In this document: positions 47,736-60,320 of the stretch, piece after piece | Position numbering within the stretch: the stretch's first letter is position 1 | How the letters are laid out: each line of letters begins with the position of its first letter | Assembly (NCBI GenBank): GCA_034440575.1 | Contig: JAOTOL010001600.1 | Coordinates: forward strand, 1,932,001-1,996,000 | Length of the DNA: 64,000 bases | Direction of reading: 5' to 3' | Origin: Imbricaverruca yamaguchii | Lineage: Eukaryota; Arthropoda; Thecostraca; Neoverrucidae | The notes under the pieces: model-generated | Databases searched by the model: none | What the model was told of the DNA's origin: nothing | The model's input: only the letters and a program-made list of their open reading frames with translations | Made by a program: the position numbers and the translations under genes

Positions 47736-48600
47736 CTGGAACACAGCCGTCATGGTGCCTCAGTCCAGCGGCCATCGTCCATGTGACAGTACACCTGGAG
47801 CACAGCCGTCATGGCGCCTCAGTCCAGCGGCCATCGTCCATGTGACAGCACACCTGGAACACAGCCGTCATGGCGCCTCAGTCCAGCGGCCAAGTCCATG
47901 TGACAGTACACCTGGAACACAGCCGTCATGGCGCCTCAGTCCAGCGGCCATCGTCCATGTGACAGCACACCTGGAACACAGCCGTCATGGCGCCTCAGTC
48001 CAGCGGCCATCGTCCATGTGACAGCACACCTGGAACACAGCCGTCATGACGCCTCAGTCCAGCGGCCATCGTCCATGTGACAGCACACCTGGAACACAGT
48101 CGTCATGGCACCTCAGTCCAGCGGCCATCGTCCATGTGACAGTACACCTGGAACACAGCCGTCATGGCGCCTCAGTCCAGCGGCCATCGTCCATGTGACA
48201 GCACACCTGGAACACAGCCGTCAGCGCCTCAGCAGCGCCAGTCCATGTGAAAGTACACCTAAAAAAAAGCCTCGTCAGCGGCCATGTCCATGTGACAGTA
48301 CACCTGGAACACAGCCGTCATGGCGCCTCAGTCCAGCGGCCATCGTCCATGTGACAGCACACCTGGAACACAGCCGTCATGGCGCCTCAGTCCAGCGGCC
48401 ATCGTCCATGTGACAGTACACCTGGAACACAGCCGTCATGGCGCCTCAGTCCAGCGGCCATCGTCCATGTGACAGCACACCTGGAACACAGCCGTCATGG
48501 CGCCTCAGTCCAGCGGCCATCGTCCATGTGACAGTACACCTGGAACACAGCCGTCATGGCGCCTCAGTCCAGCGGCCAAGTCCATGTGGCAGTCCAACTT
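47697..48600. repeat. 59-bp minisatellite made from the FReD exon boundary
   Basis: About 15 units. On the minus strand each contains the end of the intron (GGCTGTGTTCCAG) followed by the first 35 bp of the exon (GTGTACTGTCACATGGACGA then TGGCCGCTGGACTGA). The unit nearest the gene supplies the exon's real acceptor. Units differ at a few sites (GTGTAC versus GTGTGC; a 2-bp-shorter unit near 47890; a decayed unit near 48215-48280). The far end fades at about 48600. Confidence 0.93.
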
Positions 48601-49204
48601 GGACTTAAGCAGCACCTTAGTCCAGCATCTCATACATGAGACAGCATTGTTAGATAATCTTAGTTGAACTTATCACCGCTGGTACTACCAACAGAGAAAG
48701 CTGGCGTTGCAATTCTGGTCAAAGTTTCAAAACTTAACCTGTGGTGAATGCGCACGCGGTGTTATGCTCGGTCGAAAAGCAAATGACACTTCCATGCCTT
48801 ACATTTTTATCTCACTATTTATACAGTAACAAGGTAGAATGCTTTACTTATAGACACACAAAAAAGTAGTTCTGTAACGGGGATGAATTAGATGAAGGTG
48901 CAAATGACGATAAAGGTGCTGATGCTGCTTGCATACAATCATCACGAGGGTTTCATGTATGAGGTTGGCTAATTAACACATTGGATAACATTAATTCGAG
49001 ATGTGTTGAGGAGGTGCCAGGTTTTCGCACGATATGTGCATCAGGAAATGCTGAGGAATTATGAAAAGTTAAGCTGGTATTTCACGGGCTACACTGAGTA
49101 CACGTACTCCGTGCACCATGCATGTACAATTCAGATGTCTGAATACTTCGCCGGGTATTGATGCAGCCTGGAAAACGGTGGAATATTAAATTTATTGTTA
49201 TAGC
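48601..49204. other. Intronic spacer
   Basis: AT-rich intron sequence between the minisatellite and a MITE; nothing recognised. Confidence 0.45.
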
Positions 49205-50046
49205 TTAACCCAAGCCGTCTTTCCGGTCAAATCCTCACACACCGTCCCGGGGGGCGGTTAGTAACCCCATCTAAAATCCAAACTAAGCGTCGCACGAAAA
49301 CGAAAAAGGAGTCATCGGAAAGCGCTCGACAAGTAGGGTCGGGGTGCACCCCCAAAACAACTTCCTCCTAAAAGTGACGTGACCAGGCGGGCTAGATTTT
49401 CGCGACTTTTCACGACTTACATTATGTTTTTGGCTCTGGGGGGGGTTCATTTTGGGGGATATATGAAAAAAAATTATTTGGAATGAGAAAAGAACAACGA
49501 AATCGACTAGGGCTATAGTTTTGTTTGCCCCCCGCCCCCCAAACAAAAAATTTAAATGTCAAAATTTTGAGTTTTCAAGTTTTCTTTAATTTTCCTTCTC
49601 CAATGAGTAGAGAAGACCAAGAAACGTTGATGAAAGTCAACGTCGCCTAATAAAAATGCTTACTTTAGCCAGAATCCTCTATTTGAACTGCAACTTGGCA
49701 ATTACGCAAAATTTATATTTAGTCAAAAACGAAAAAAAAGGAAATTTCAACCCGTACGCTTTGTTGCATCCCTAAAGATAAGCAAACGCTGAAAGTTTTA
49801 TTAAAATACCTGTATCCGTTGAAGCGTGACTACTGGTTGAACGTTTTTGGAGGTGACCTCACTTGACCTTGACTAACTCATTGACCCTAGATGACCTGAC
49901 TTCAAAATTTTGAATCAGCATGACCAATTGATGTAGGAAAAGGTATGCCAAATTTGGGCGCGCTGCCTCGCGCCGTTCGTCTACTATCCGCGAAAAATCT
50001 GAGGGCGGGCGGTTGAAGACCCCCTCCCCGAGACGGGACGGGTTAA
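49205..50046 (+). mobile_element. Family A MITE, copy 3
   Basis: TTAACCCAAGCCGTCTTTCC at the left and GAGACGGGACGGGTTAA at the right: intact TTAA on both sides and the clearest inverted tips of the family (TTAACCC…CCGTCT). No coding capacity. Confidence 0.85.
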
Positions 50047-51883
50047 GGAGGTTACAACCAGATCAAAGTCGATTCGCGCGCAATCCATTCGCCAGTAGAC
50101 CGGAAGTATGGTGTGCACGAGGCAACGACAAGCATCAGTAATCAAGCACCAGTAATCAGCAATCAATCTGTACTCATCAGCAATCATTTGCATCATTTAC
50201 ACATATCACATGTTCTTGCTAAGTGGTGGGGAAGTTAAATTTCGAATTACCAGATCAACGAATTGTGTGATTTGAATACTTATATTCAGTAAGGCCAATG
50301 AAAACAGTTTACATTGATTGATACTTTGATACTTCATTGATACTTAAAAGGCGATTGATGTTCTTTTTTTACGGGAGAAGTAGTTCTTTTTCTATGGTAA
50401 ATTCACACGAAGCGCGGCCCGAAATTAGATGATGGCGTTAATGTACGTGTATATCCAAGAAACATAGCAGTCTAATATATGTCAATCTTTGTCCAGTCAT
50501 GCCTGTCGGCAGAGGCCGCAAATTCTGGCAATCTAGTACGACGTTTGTGAAAGAAGCTGCCTTTCAGGAAGCTCGTTTCGGGATAAAATCAGCAGACCCT
50601 CTCCTCATATTATTGCAAAAGCATAGCTGGCATCCTTCTAACATTGATTTTGTGCAGTAAGCGGCAATTTTGGCGGTTACTGCCGCTTTGGTGACACTTC
50701 AGAGACGCATGTTTTGGCAATGACTGTCTCCAAAGCTAGGTTGCCAACCGAACAATTCTGACGAGCCGAGGAAGGCGAGTATAGCCAAGAGATGGATTGC
50801 ATGGGCTGTATCTTGGCAAATTGGAACAATTATTTCGCAACTGGGATCGCTTTCATTTTGTAAGTCACCAAGCGGTACGATATCCCTCGCTTACCGGGGA
50901 GGGGGATGGGGAACCTCTCTAGACACTAAATATTCAGGAGCTTAGTATACATCCGTGTTGCATATTTTATGCAGATTTCAGGTCAAGGGCATCAAAGGAT
51001 ATCCATCTGGAACGAGTCAAGGAGAGTGGCGTTCCAACATATTCAGTGGCGCCAATCAGAATAGTTGCAGCAAACACATCAACACCAAACTCAGGGCATG
51101 CTGTTCACTCATTAAAACGAACAAGCTCGAAACTGTAAATGTTCGGTAAAGTAAAGGTTGCTGATATGAGGTCAGGCAAATGTACACACATTTTTTTTTC
51201 CGTATTCAGTGGAGAAAATTAAATTTTGGGAAATTTGCCATGCCAAGAATGATGCAAAGTATGAAATAAGCATTCTGAGTGAATGCGAATGACATGTTGG
51301 ACAATGATAAATACCCTTGAATGACGTTCAAGGCCAACGACATAAGATAGGTCACCAAGACAATGCCATCCTCTGCTATGTTACTGCACCAAGCCAAATG
51401 ATGTCTGATTTCGATTTTAGCCCTGCCTAAGTCCTATGACATGCTATTGGATGGCAAAAGAATGTCTGGAGAAGATCACATAGGCGAGGCTGAAGAGATC
51501 GTTCTATCAATACGTGCAGTATCCTAACGTGATCTTGGGTCAGGTTATAAGGACAGAAGTTGAACAGTTTACCGAGAGGTTCCCTTACCATATCAGTTCT
51601 TCTTGGGACACAATTTCATACCTAAAAAGTAATGTTCTGGAAATATTGAGGCTTGAACTTACTTACTTGAATCCAATTACTTGACCTGACCATATAGCAG
51701 GACCTAACCTACCCTTAAACTTTTCGTTCATGTCACTGGGTCGAACTAGTATGTATGGCCTTTAGCGACATTAGCATGGTCGAAAATGGGAAAAAATAAG
51801 ATGGGATATAAGCTATAGGCTATATTGGCTTGCTAGTAATATTTTCATGTCTCTAACATGCATAGCTGGGAACAGAACCAAAC
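50047..51883. other. Intronic spacer
   Basis: No exon, RNA or repeat could be supported. Confidence 0.4.
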
Positions 51884-52320
51884 TGTCACAGTTGTGTTCT
51901 GTCCTGGTAGTGCCATTGTCACAGTTGTGCTCTGTCCCAGTATTGCCACTGTCACAGTTGTGTTCTGTCCCAGAAATGTCATTGTCACATAACTGTCACA
52001 GTTGTGTTTTGTTCCAGTAGTGTCATTGTCACAGTTGTGCTCTGTCCCAGTAGTGCCACTGTCCCAGTGGTGTCACTGTCACAGTTGTACTCTGTCCAAG
52101 TGGTGTCACTGTCACATTACTGTCACGGTTGTGTTCTGTCAAATAGTGTCACTGTCATATACCTGTCACATTTGTGTTATATCCAGTAGCGTCGCACTCA
52201 CATAACTGTCACAGTTGTATTTTGTCCAGTAGCGTCGCACTCACATAACTGCCACAGTTGTATTTTGTCCAGTAGCGTCGCACTCACACAACTATCACAG
52301 TTGTGCTTAGTGCCAGTGAG
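51884..52320. repeat. Minisatellite of about 37-49 bp units
   Basis: Units built on CTGTCACAGTTGTG, CTGTCCCAGTAGTG and CATTGTCACAG. The first part has about 38-bp units; toward 52180-52320 the unit becomes 49 bp (CCAGTAGCGTCGCACTCACA). It lies in the same FReD intron as the exon-boundary minisatellite, about 220 bp from the next exon. Confidence 0.85.
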
Positions 52321-52542
52321 AGCGTTCACGACCGATGGAGTCATCAAAACCCGAGAGGACCGAGCTCACCATCGGTTCGTACACCCGGAAGTGTTCCTGC
52401 TCGAAGCCACTCTTGTCAGGGCTGAGAGATCAATGCTGACCGACGTTCTTGCAGTTGAACCGCCGTGGCAGCGCTAGCCCGGTGGGCGTCTCTAACACCA
52501 GCTCACTGATGCACTGTGCACACTTACCGTACCGCAACTCAC

Positions 52543-52706
52543 CTGAATCGGTTCGTCGCCGAACTTCAACTCGTAGATCCCGGATATATTGAAGTTTTCA
52601 TCCAACATATCGCATAGTGAGTCTTCGCAGGCATCGCCCGTGAAGAAAATCTGGGCAGTGTTAGCTGTTGCGTCTGGAGCTGCCGCAGGAACTGTTGCAG
52701 CAACTG
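52543..52706 (-). CDS. FReD gene exon: linker and entry to fibrinogen domain
   Basis: The donor CGATTCAG|GTGAGT is near-consensus and phase 0, which joins exactly to the VYC exon. Peptide: an Ala/Thr/Pro-rich linker (AATVPAAAPDATANTAQ), then GDACEDSLCDML and SGIYELKFGDEPIQ, the family's C.D.L..G…SG.Y.I region. The 5' border is taken at CTGTTACAG|CA (52707), which gives the phase required by the exon at 58.9 kb, though another AG two codons downstream is possible. Confidence 0.8.
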
Positions 52707-54414
52707 CTGTAACAGTCGTGCCATGAACCCGAAGACCGATGGCATTGCAGAGGACATGGCGTCAGACCGCAGGATAGCAGACTGACAACATTCTGCACCT
52801 TGTCCACCCACACATCACGCTCCATGCATCACGCACTAGTCAGCACCAGGTCAGAACAGGCTAGTGGCGTCCAATACCATGAGGGTGTGGGCGTGATGGC
52901 CAGGTTGATACACGAGCAACTGGGGCGGGGGCGGAATTCGCCCATCCTCCTAATTTTCGAAACTATCTCACAGCCGGCAAGGATATTGTAATGAAATATA
53001 TGCTAAAAATCGATACGCGCACCCATGCACTTATAGCCCGTTGGCAAATATACGAATCGTGGGGGAGGGGAAGTAGACCGACCGGTCCTCCAGCAGCCCC
53101 CCGGCCTGGTGCCCGTCCGATGACTTTCAAGGTCATAACGGTTTTAGCAGAGCAAAATACACTAGATTAAGCAAGACATTTTAAGATTTTTCACTACGCA
53201 ATTTCTGACCGTAACTGTGACAGTACAAGCAGCATCTGTCTCAACATGGATTTTGGTAGTGTCACCTTCTTAAGAAGATACTGGCTGCTCTCCTACTGTC
53301 AGATCTCGAAAAGTTCAGCGCACTAATCGACAATGATAACAAGGGAAGAAGACAATTTCGGTCAGATTCCTACACGAACGGCTACACGAAGGGGAACCGT
53401 CTACTCACAGTAGGTTATGTGGATGTCTTTGAAACAACATGATAAAGCAATAGAGGTTCTGAAGTTCCTGCCTCCACGTCACACCATATTTTTTTGTCCA
53501 GAACCAACGTCTAAATTATATTTTGTTTAATAGTTACATATGGCCGTATAACGTTTGGCAACGCAGAAGCATTTCCGAAGGTTTTTACGGAATGAATTAG
53601 CATGGTAGCTTTAAAAAGTGCGCGTGTGGGGTCAAGCGGGTTTTCTGCCATTCTTTCCAGCAAACGACAAAGGTTCCATGTAAACGTCAGCAAGGCTCAA
53701 ATCCTCCCAACTGAATAGAAAACTCCATGGATGGGTACCGGGCAGCCCTTATTTGAGCCTGATGGTGTGAGGGCGAACCTGAACATTGGAATGCTTGAAG
53801 CATACACAGGTTTCTAAAAAATAACTTAACACTTTATTATACAAGATATACACAAAAGTTTATTACACAACACAAATATAAAACATTGATGCACATAAAG
53901 ACACGCATGCCTTATGCTTTAACCAGGACTTGCAAATGTGTTCTGTGCCATGGGAACAACTGATTCATGCCGAAAGAAGAGACGTAGCGCAGCCGCTCTA
54001 TTAGGTAAATAATGTGAGATTATGATATTATTATTGCTACAACCAATTTTGCACGAAAACAACCGCATCGTTACACAATGTAAGAAGTGATTATGGGGAA
54101 ATTGACTGGGGAAGACGTGAGAGTACATACGGGAGCATCATCTTATGAAAATGGACATTAGTGATGAAGTAGCTAAGTGTAATTGTAGGTAGCTATGAAG
54201 TAGCCAAGTGTAACAGTAAGCACTCCAATTGGTCTGGCAATGCTGAGATTGGCAACGTGGGATGTTTATCATGTGCGTGGACACTTCAGTGCGTTGCACA
54301 TTGCGCCCATTTCAGGTTTTATGGACGTTAGCTGTCCGATGGCGGATTTTGCGAATGTTCCAAAAATCCGTTCGGGAATGCCACAGTAAGCAATATACAT
54401 GAACCAGCAGAGGC

Positions 54415-54610
54415 GTTTATTTCTGAAAATATTTGGGAGCGGAGGCAAACTACCCGAAGGCAATGGGCGAGCACAAATTAATTTGTGGTGGTGGGGGTAC
54501 ACTCTATAGGGTCCTATTTTCAAAATTTAAATTAATAGAGGTGAGGGAGCCAACATTGTGGGACACTTACCCCCTCGAAGGTATATAAAACAGCGCCCCT
54601 GGAAGCCAGT
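54415..54610 (+). promoter_or_regulatory. TATA-containing dispersed repeat, copy 1
   Basis: AGGCGTTTATTTCTGAAAATATT, GGTCCTATTTTCAAAATTTAAATTA and GACACTTACCCCCTCGAAGG, followed by TATATAAAACAGCGCCCCTGG, recur in collinear order near 61465-61705. TATATAAAA (54582-54590) has the form of a core promoter. Probably part of an LTR or other retroelement promoter. Confidence 0.4.
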
Positions 54611-56617
54611 GAGGTTTATTCGCTATGACATATCTGTGCTTTGTGCTGTCTCCTTGGACCTGCGCTGCGCTCTAACATTCTGTATGTGCGCTACGAAAGG
54701 CAAGTCATGATGTATTTTCCATTATGTGTGTAATCGCTTTACTGAAATGAAAAAAGTTGGACATTGATTAATTCCTTTGCCTCCAGACACTCCTCTTCGT
54801 ATGATTCTCCACATGTACAAAACAACATAAACCGTACACGTGTTTTGCATTGATAATCAATTTCTAGACCAAGTATTCATACTCTTCCAATGAGCCGAAA
54901 GTACCTGAACTATGAAGACACCGGATTTTTCCTCTTCTAATTCCGAGGCTACAGTTCACTTTTTACAACACAGGAACTAAGGATTCCTCTCAGCCAATCC
55001 AATGAAACAGAAGCTGTCCCGGATAGTACGCACTATTAGTGCTTTACGGAACATTGAAGGCAATGTATATAGTCTGTTGACAGGAATTAATGGCATGTTA
55101 ATTTTTTTTTCAGGAGCATGGCTGAAAACTTTCATTAATTCAGTGTTGAAGACCGACCAGAATCCTCTGTCATCTTCCTCCTATCGTATTACTTTCCTCA
55201 CGAACTGCAGCTGCAAAGTTGTGAAACGAAAAATCAGCAAACGAGTTCGCTATTTTTGTGTGAACGGACAACTTATTCAACGCCTGGCAAAGTGGTCACC
55301 GGAACTCACAAGGAAAATTTTTCCAATATCAGACGGCTTATTTACTCGGTAGAAAGTGGTTTGCAATTCGCCAATCTAACGAAACAATTTTCCTCGACGT
55401 GGTTTTTGCTTTCATCAAAATACACAGGGAAGCGATGGGGATTAATCTTCACAAGTTAGGAGTACGAGGAAAATGGCGTATATTATTAATGCTTTCCCAT
55501 CCTCAAACATTCTAAATACAATTTCATTCGTCCGTATCCGAAACACAACCATGGTCACGGCCTACCACAATGGAGTGTCTGTCACCCAACTTATTCTTCC
55601 TTGCAACCAATCATATGTTCCAAGAGTTTTTATTCGCCATTCTACCAGTTAACTATTCCATGTTTTCCGATTGCACTGCATTGTGGTGCAGCCAGCCAAC
55701 AACGAAGCAGGCATGCCCCCGCATACAGAGCGCATGGACGATACGGGAATTTTGTGCGAAGAACGAGGTTTCTTTCTCTCAGAGTCAAAATCAGCGATGA
55801 TAACTGACGCAACGGTACAAATTGAAAAGCGTGTAATGGCCATTGTTCCATCGCATAAATTATTATGTGTGTTTTTTGACCGCCACAACCTTCAGAAGCA
55901 TGTCAAAGACGTCCAGAACAGTTTTCTCCCCCGATTAAATGCTTTGAAATGTTCGTCTAGTTGGCCATGGAGTCCGACCGAAAAACACTTACCATGTTAC
56001 TCATAGCCCCATTCCATCCACCATTGGATCTAGCAGCCTTGTTTTCTCTTTTATTTCTTCTCCATTAATCAAGTGCAATGATGTGACCCAGACTTCATAC
56101 ATTCGAATAATTATCGGCGCCTCCAGAGCCAGCTTCTACTTTTGTGCTGCAGATCGAATCCGACATTCCATCACTGAGAAAATGGCATATGTGCACCTTA
56201 TTAACCCTCACCTACTAAGAGGGGGTGGGATGGATGCCACTCCGAATCAGGGGTAGCGCCGAGTGTGCAGAAATACGCAAGCAGCATGGAGTGAGTAGTT
56301 TCGCCTGCATAATAATAGCCTCCAATACGTTGTACCCATCAACCAATGTGCTTATGCATCGGGAGTCAAATAGATTATTCACTCTATCGAAGTTTGGAAC
56401 TCGCAACAATCTAAGGTAGTCTCTGCACCAAAAAAAAACATGCCAACACCCTGAGTGGTGCTGTGAGCACCCGCCAAAAATAAACACTGTGAGAGGGGTT
56501 TTGAGCAAAAATCTGGTATTCAATTCCATCTCTATTACCTCTGCTTTGGGTGCATGAACTTGCGACACCTCTGAAGCGTGTGAGCAGTCCTCATTCGGGA
56601 TGTCGGTTATGACGGCT

Positions 56618-57320
56618 TTAACCCACCCCGTCTCGTGGGGGGGGGAAGTCGGATAGTAGCCCCCTCTAAAATCCAAACTAAGCGTCGCACGAAAACGAAA
56701 GAGGTGTCATCGGAAAGGGATCGACGAGTAGGGTCCGGATCCACCCCCTGAAACAATTTACCTCCAAAAGTGACGACACTAGGGGGCTAGATTTTCACTT
56801 TTCACGACTTCCATTTCGTTTTTGGCTCTGGGGAGTTCATGTTGGGGGATATTTGAAGAAGAAAAAATCAAATTATTTGGAATCAGAAGAGGACAGCGAA
56901 ATCGACCAGGGCCATAACATTTTTTTTTCGCCCCCAAAAGTAATGTTTTTTCAAATGTCAAAATTTTGAGTTTTCAAGATTTGTTTTCCTTTCCTAGTGG
57001 ATAGAGCAGACTGAGAAATGCAGTTAGAAGTCTACTTTCCCTACTAAAAAATGCTCACTTTAGCAAGAATCTTCGATTTCATCTGCACTAGGCAAATATG
57101 TAACATTTATATGTAGTCAACAACGGAAAAATGGGAAAAAATCAACCCGTGCGTTTTGTTGCATCCCTAAAGATAGGCAAACGCTGAAGGTCTCATTAAA
57201 ATATCTGTATCCGTTAAAGCGTGACGACTGGTTGAACTTTTCTGGGGGTGACCTCACTTGATCTTGACTAACTCGTTGACCCTAGATGACCTGACTTCAA
57301 AATTTTGAAACAGCATGCCA
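56618..57320 (+). mobile_element. Family A MITE, copy 4 (3'-truncated)
   Basis: Starts TTAACCCACCCCGTCTCGTGG, lacking the 25-bp segment seen after the tip in copies 1-3. It follows the family as far as TTTTGAAACAGCATGCCA and then stops abruptly in unrelated GC-rich DNA with ACCCACCCAATG repeats. Confidence 0.8.
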
Positions 57321-58915
57321 ACCCACCCAATGACTCTGAACCCACCCAATGGCCCGGACGCCCAACAGGAGCCCGGCTCCGAGGAGCAGCCCGGAGGACC
57401 AAGACGCTAGCCTGGAACACCAATAGTGGCCCACCAAAGGCATGGCTGCACACCAAGTTGATCCGGGAGCCCAACAGCAGTCAGACGACACCAGTTGAAG
57501 AGCACAGAGCTCCAACGGTTGCTAGGTAATCCTAACATTTGCTCGGAAACAAAGGAGTAAAAAAGTCGTATCTGCTACAAACTTTTGCCCGAGGTACGTA
57601 ACTGCTACATTAAAAAATAGGCATTCAGAATAACTTGCTCCTTGAGTTGCTTCGTGTTTCCCATCAAGGCTACTGCAGCCTTGGTTTACTGTGAAGTAAC
57701 ATAAAAACTGCTGTTTAGAATTGCGTACATGCTGTGAAATGTATTTCCATAGAACGCACACAAGAACCGCGGCTACACGATACAGGCATCACATCGCCTA
57801 CCGCACTGACACGAAAAAATGACAAATGGTGTACTGGTAGGGTAAAAGGGCGTCGCAGCGAGGGCCACGACCGTCCGTGTCAGCTTGCGGGTATGATTCA
57901 TGAAGAGAACGCAATTACACGCATTCACAGACAAACGCAACCAATGTCATCGCAGTATTTCTGGACACTGAAAGAAAAACGACAGATGCTTCTACAAGTT
58001 AGGTGTAAATGCACCGACACACCTAATCTGGCAAACAATCCTGCAAAATGTGCTCTATGTATGTGAGTAGGCGGATCTAGCCGGACATTCTTTTTTCCGG
58101 AACATGACATCAAGATGAAGCACAGCGAACAAGCCGCGATTGAGTACAGTAAAAGTAGCGATATTTTTGGGTGCGCGTGACTGTCGCAGGACGGACCGAG
58201 GCAGGAAAAACAGCGGACATGAATATGGACAAATTCAGTTTTCAGCGCGCTTTGTGGGGGTGAGTCGCCCACACCGATTGCTGTAGCAGAAACTTCTTGC
58301 TCTGATTAGTATGACAAATATCACATTACATATAACAACTTGACGCCCCCACCATCAAGTAAGAAAACACCTCGTCTGGTGCTCGGACTAGATGGGATGC
58401 CTGCGTACTTGCATTCTGGCGCTTGTCCTCTCTCCAAGGTGGTTGTTGACTGCCTTGTAGGATTTCACTCAGCTGGAACCATTTGATGTTAAAGTTCGTT
58501 ATACTGTTGGTCATTACGGCAGGATTTGTTATATACTAATAAGATAATCTGAAGACATCTGGTTACGCCCTTGCAGTTCCAGTTTTTTCTGCCGTTTTTA
58601 CATTGTCATATATGATGTTTTGTGCTTACTTGCTTCCAGACCAGATATCCTGAAAAAATCTTCCATCCGGCCGTTGATGACAAATAAAGTGTCATCGGTG
58701 TACGCCGACAATTTAATGCGCGTGGTATAACAAATGAAGCCAACCAACGAAAGTCCTCTTTGGTTGGATTGTCGTGAATGTCTTGTAGCATCGGTTTAAT
58801 TCAGGGTAAAGAAACAAGCTAGAGCTTGATGGAGATCCCTGCCTCAGTCTTCGCAAAGCAACGCAAGGTTCAGAAAGGCTGTCGCTGTTCACTTCGCCGC
58901 CGTTCGCAGCCTCAC

Positions 58916-59006
58916 CGGCTGTCGCTGCACTGGCGCTTGCACTGCCGCTGGCATTTGTGGCCTGGTGCATGGCAGAAGACATAGCAACAACTGCAATGTT
59001 GCCCAT
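58916..59006 (-). CDS. Probable 5' coding exon of the FReD gene
   Basis: An ATG in good context (CAACCATGG, minus strand from 59006) with an in-frame stop just upstream, followed by MGNIAVVAMSS and an Ala/Ser-rich run, then donor AGCCG|GTGAGG. It ends with one base of a codon and the 52.6-kb exon supplies two, so the phases agree and the Ala-rich linker continues. No clear signal peptide is visible, so either a further upstream exon exists (an acceptor-like AAACAG precedes the ATG by 5 bases) or the protein is not conventionally secreted. Confidence 0.5.
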
Positions 59007-59339
59007 GGTTGCTGTTTAGACGGCACCGACTGCCTGGAAATCCATTTAAATATCACTTGGCTGCAAAATGCACCCGGGTGAGCACAGTGTGACGGAAGAC
59101 CACATAACATCCCACCCAATTACATAAAAACAAGTTTACTCTAAGCGCTGCTGCTGTTTTATGCTTACACATAATGGTACACATGGTTGCAAAAGGTGAA
59201 AATAGTAAGTTCAATATTACATGATTTTCCTTCCATGTCAAAAGTGTAGGAATCAATAAAATATGGATTCAAAATTTTTTTCTTCAAAGGAATCTTCCTG
59301 AATGAAATCAACTGGGAAGATGGGTTTAGATGCTTATAA

Positions 59340-60320
59340 GATGTGGAGAATGGCAAAAACCCAACTGTTTCAAGGTCAAGATAGGTTCATTCTTAATAGA
59401 CAAATTAGATTAAGCAAGGTTAAGCACCCCTCATGGTTGATCAAGTAATGCATCTGCTAGAGTCAAGGAAGCAGGCATTTAAGAAACTAAGAGATCGTAA
59501 CTCTGAGGCAAACCTATACTCATATAGAGTAGCACGAAATAAAGCTAGGTGTGCTAGGGCATCCAAGACTGGCTAAACTAAAATTAGCTCAAGAATAGTG
59601 AGCAGGAAATGCTGTGATCTTAAAGCTTCTACAAATTTGGGAATGAGCGCTAAATGAACAAACTTGGTTGATGCGCCCTAAAACCCAAATAACCAACCAG
59701 CTAACAGATTTAGGTATCAAGAATGCAGTGTGGGACCACTAGAGGCGGATGGAGAAATAGTGGTTGTTGATTGCAATATAGGCGAGTCCCTTAGCAAGCA
59801 ATTCCCATCAGTATAGACTAAAGATAACTCAGTAGCAACGGAAACCACTGAAGGCTGTGTTATGGCAGGTGATAGGTTGGGAGATCTTATAACTGCAGAA
59901 GATGTCGAAAAACAACTGAAGGAAATTAAAGCATGATACAACTACTGGACTCAATGGCATGCATGCTAGGGTATTAGTAGAGTGCGCTCAAGTTTTAGCA
60001 GCTTCCCTGGGTATCATTCTCAGACAGTCTATGAAGTATTCTAAAGTACCTAAAGATTGATGGAATGGAAATGTAGCACAAATTTTCAAAAAACGAAGTA
60101 TGAAGTCTGTAGGAAACTACAGATCATTCAGTTTGACCTTATTAGTTTTCAAGGTGTTGGAAGAACTGTTAAAGAAAAGGTTCCGACTCACCTAGATAGG
60201 TACAACCTTTTACGGGATACTCAATATTGACTTCAAACATTTGAAGATTTAAAACATGTGACACCAGCATCTCGGTTTGCGCTTTCAAGTGAACCTTGAG
60301 CACTTCACTACAGAGTGGTT
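59340..60320 (+). pseudogene. Decayed CR1/L2-like LINE fragment
   Basis: Broken frames give KQAFKKLRDRNSEANLYSYR, ARNKARCARASK, GPLEADGEIVV, ITAEDVEKQLKEIKA, LDGMHARVL-like and NVAQIFKKRSMKSVGNYR, the segment between endonuclease and RT plus the first RT blocks. The IFKK…NYR block matches the element at 39.5 kb, so both belong to the same group. Many stops. Confidence 0.75.

Larger units (their letters stand above)
52707..58915 (-). other. FReD gene intron (6.2 kb)
   Basis: Contains a promoter-like repeat (54.4 kb), a truncated family A MITE (56.6 kb) and otherwise unassigned DNA. Minus-strand frame 53511-53693 and plus-strand frames near 55.0-55.8 kb have no recognised domain or convincing splice borders. 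Confidence 0.45.

Noticed and set aside
47752..48413. Plus-strand repeat-protein frames over the minisatellite
   Set aside because: Open frames there arise from the 59-bp repeat; the unit is not a multiple of three and the biological reading is the minus-strand exon boundary.
47697..48600. CRISPR array
   Set aside because: Units are contiguous without unique spacers and lie in a eukaryotic intron.
52002..52205. Cys/Val-rich repeat protein over the second minisatellite
   Set aside because: Frame openness follows from the CTGTCACAG repeat itself.
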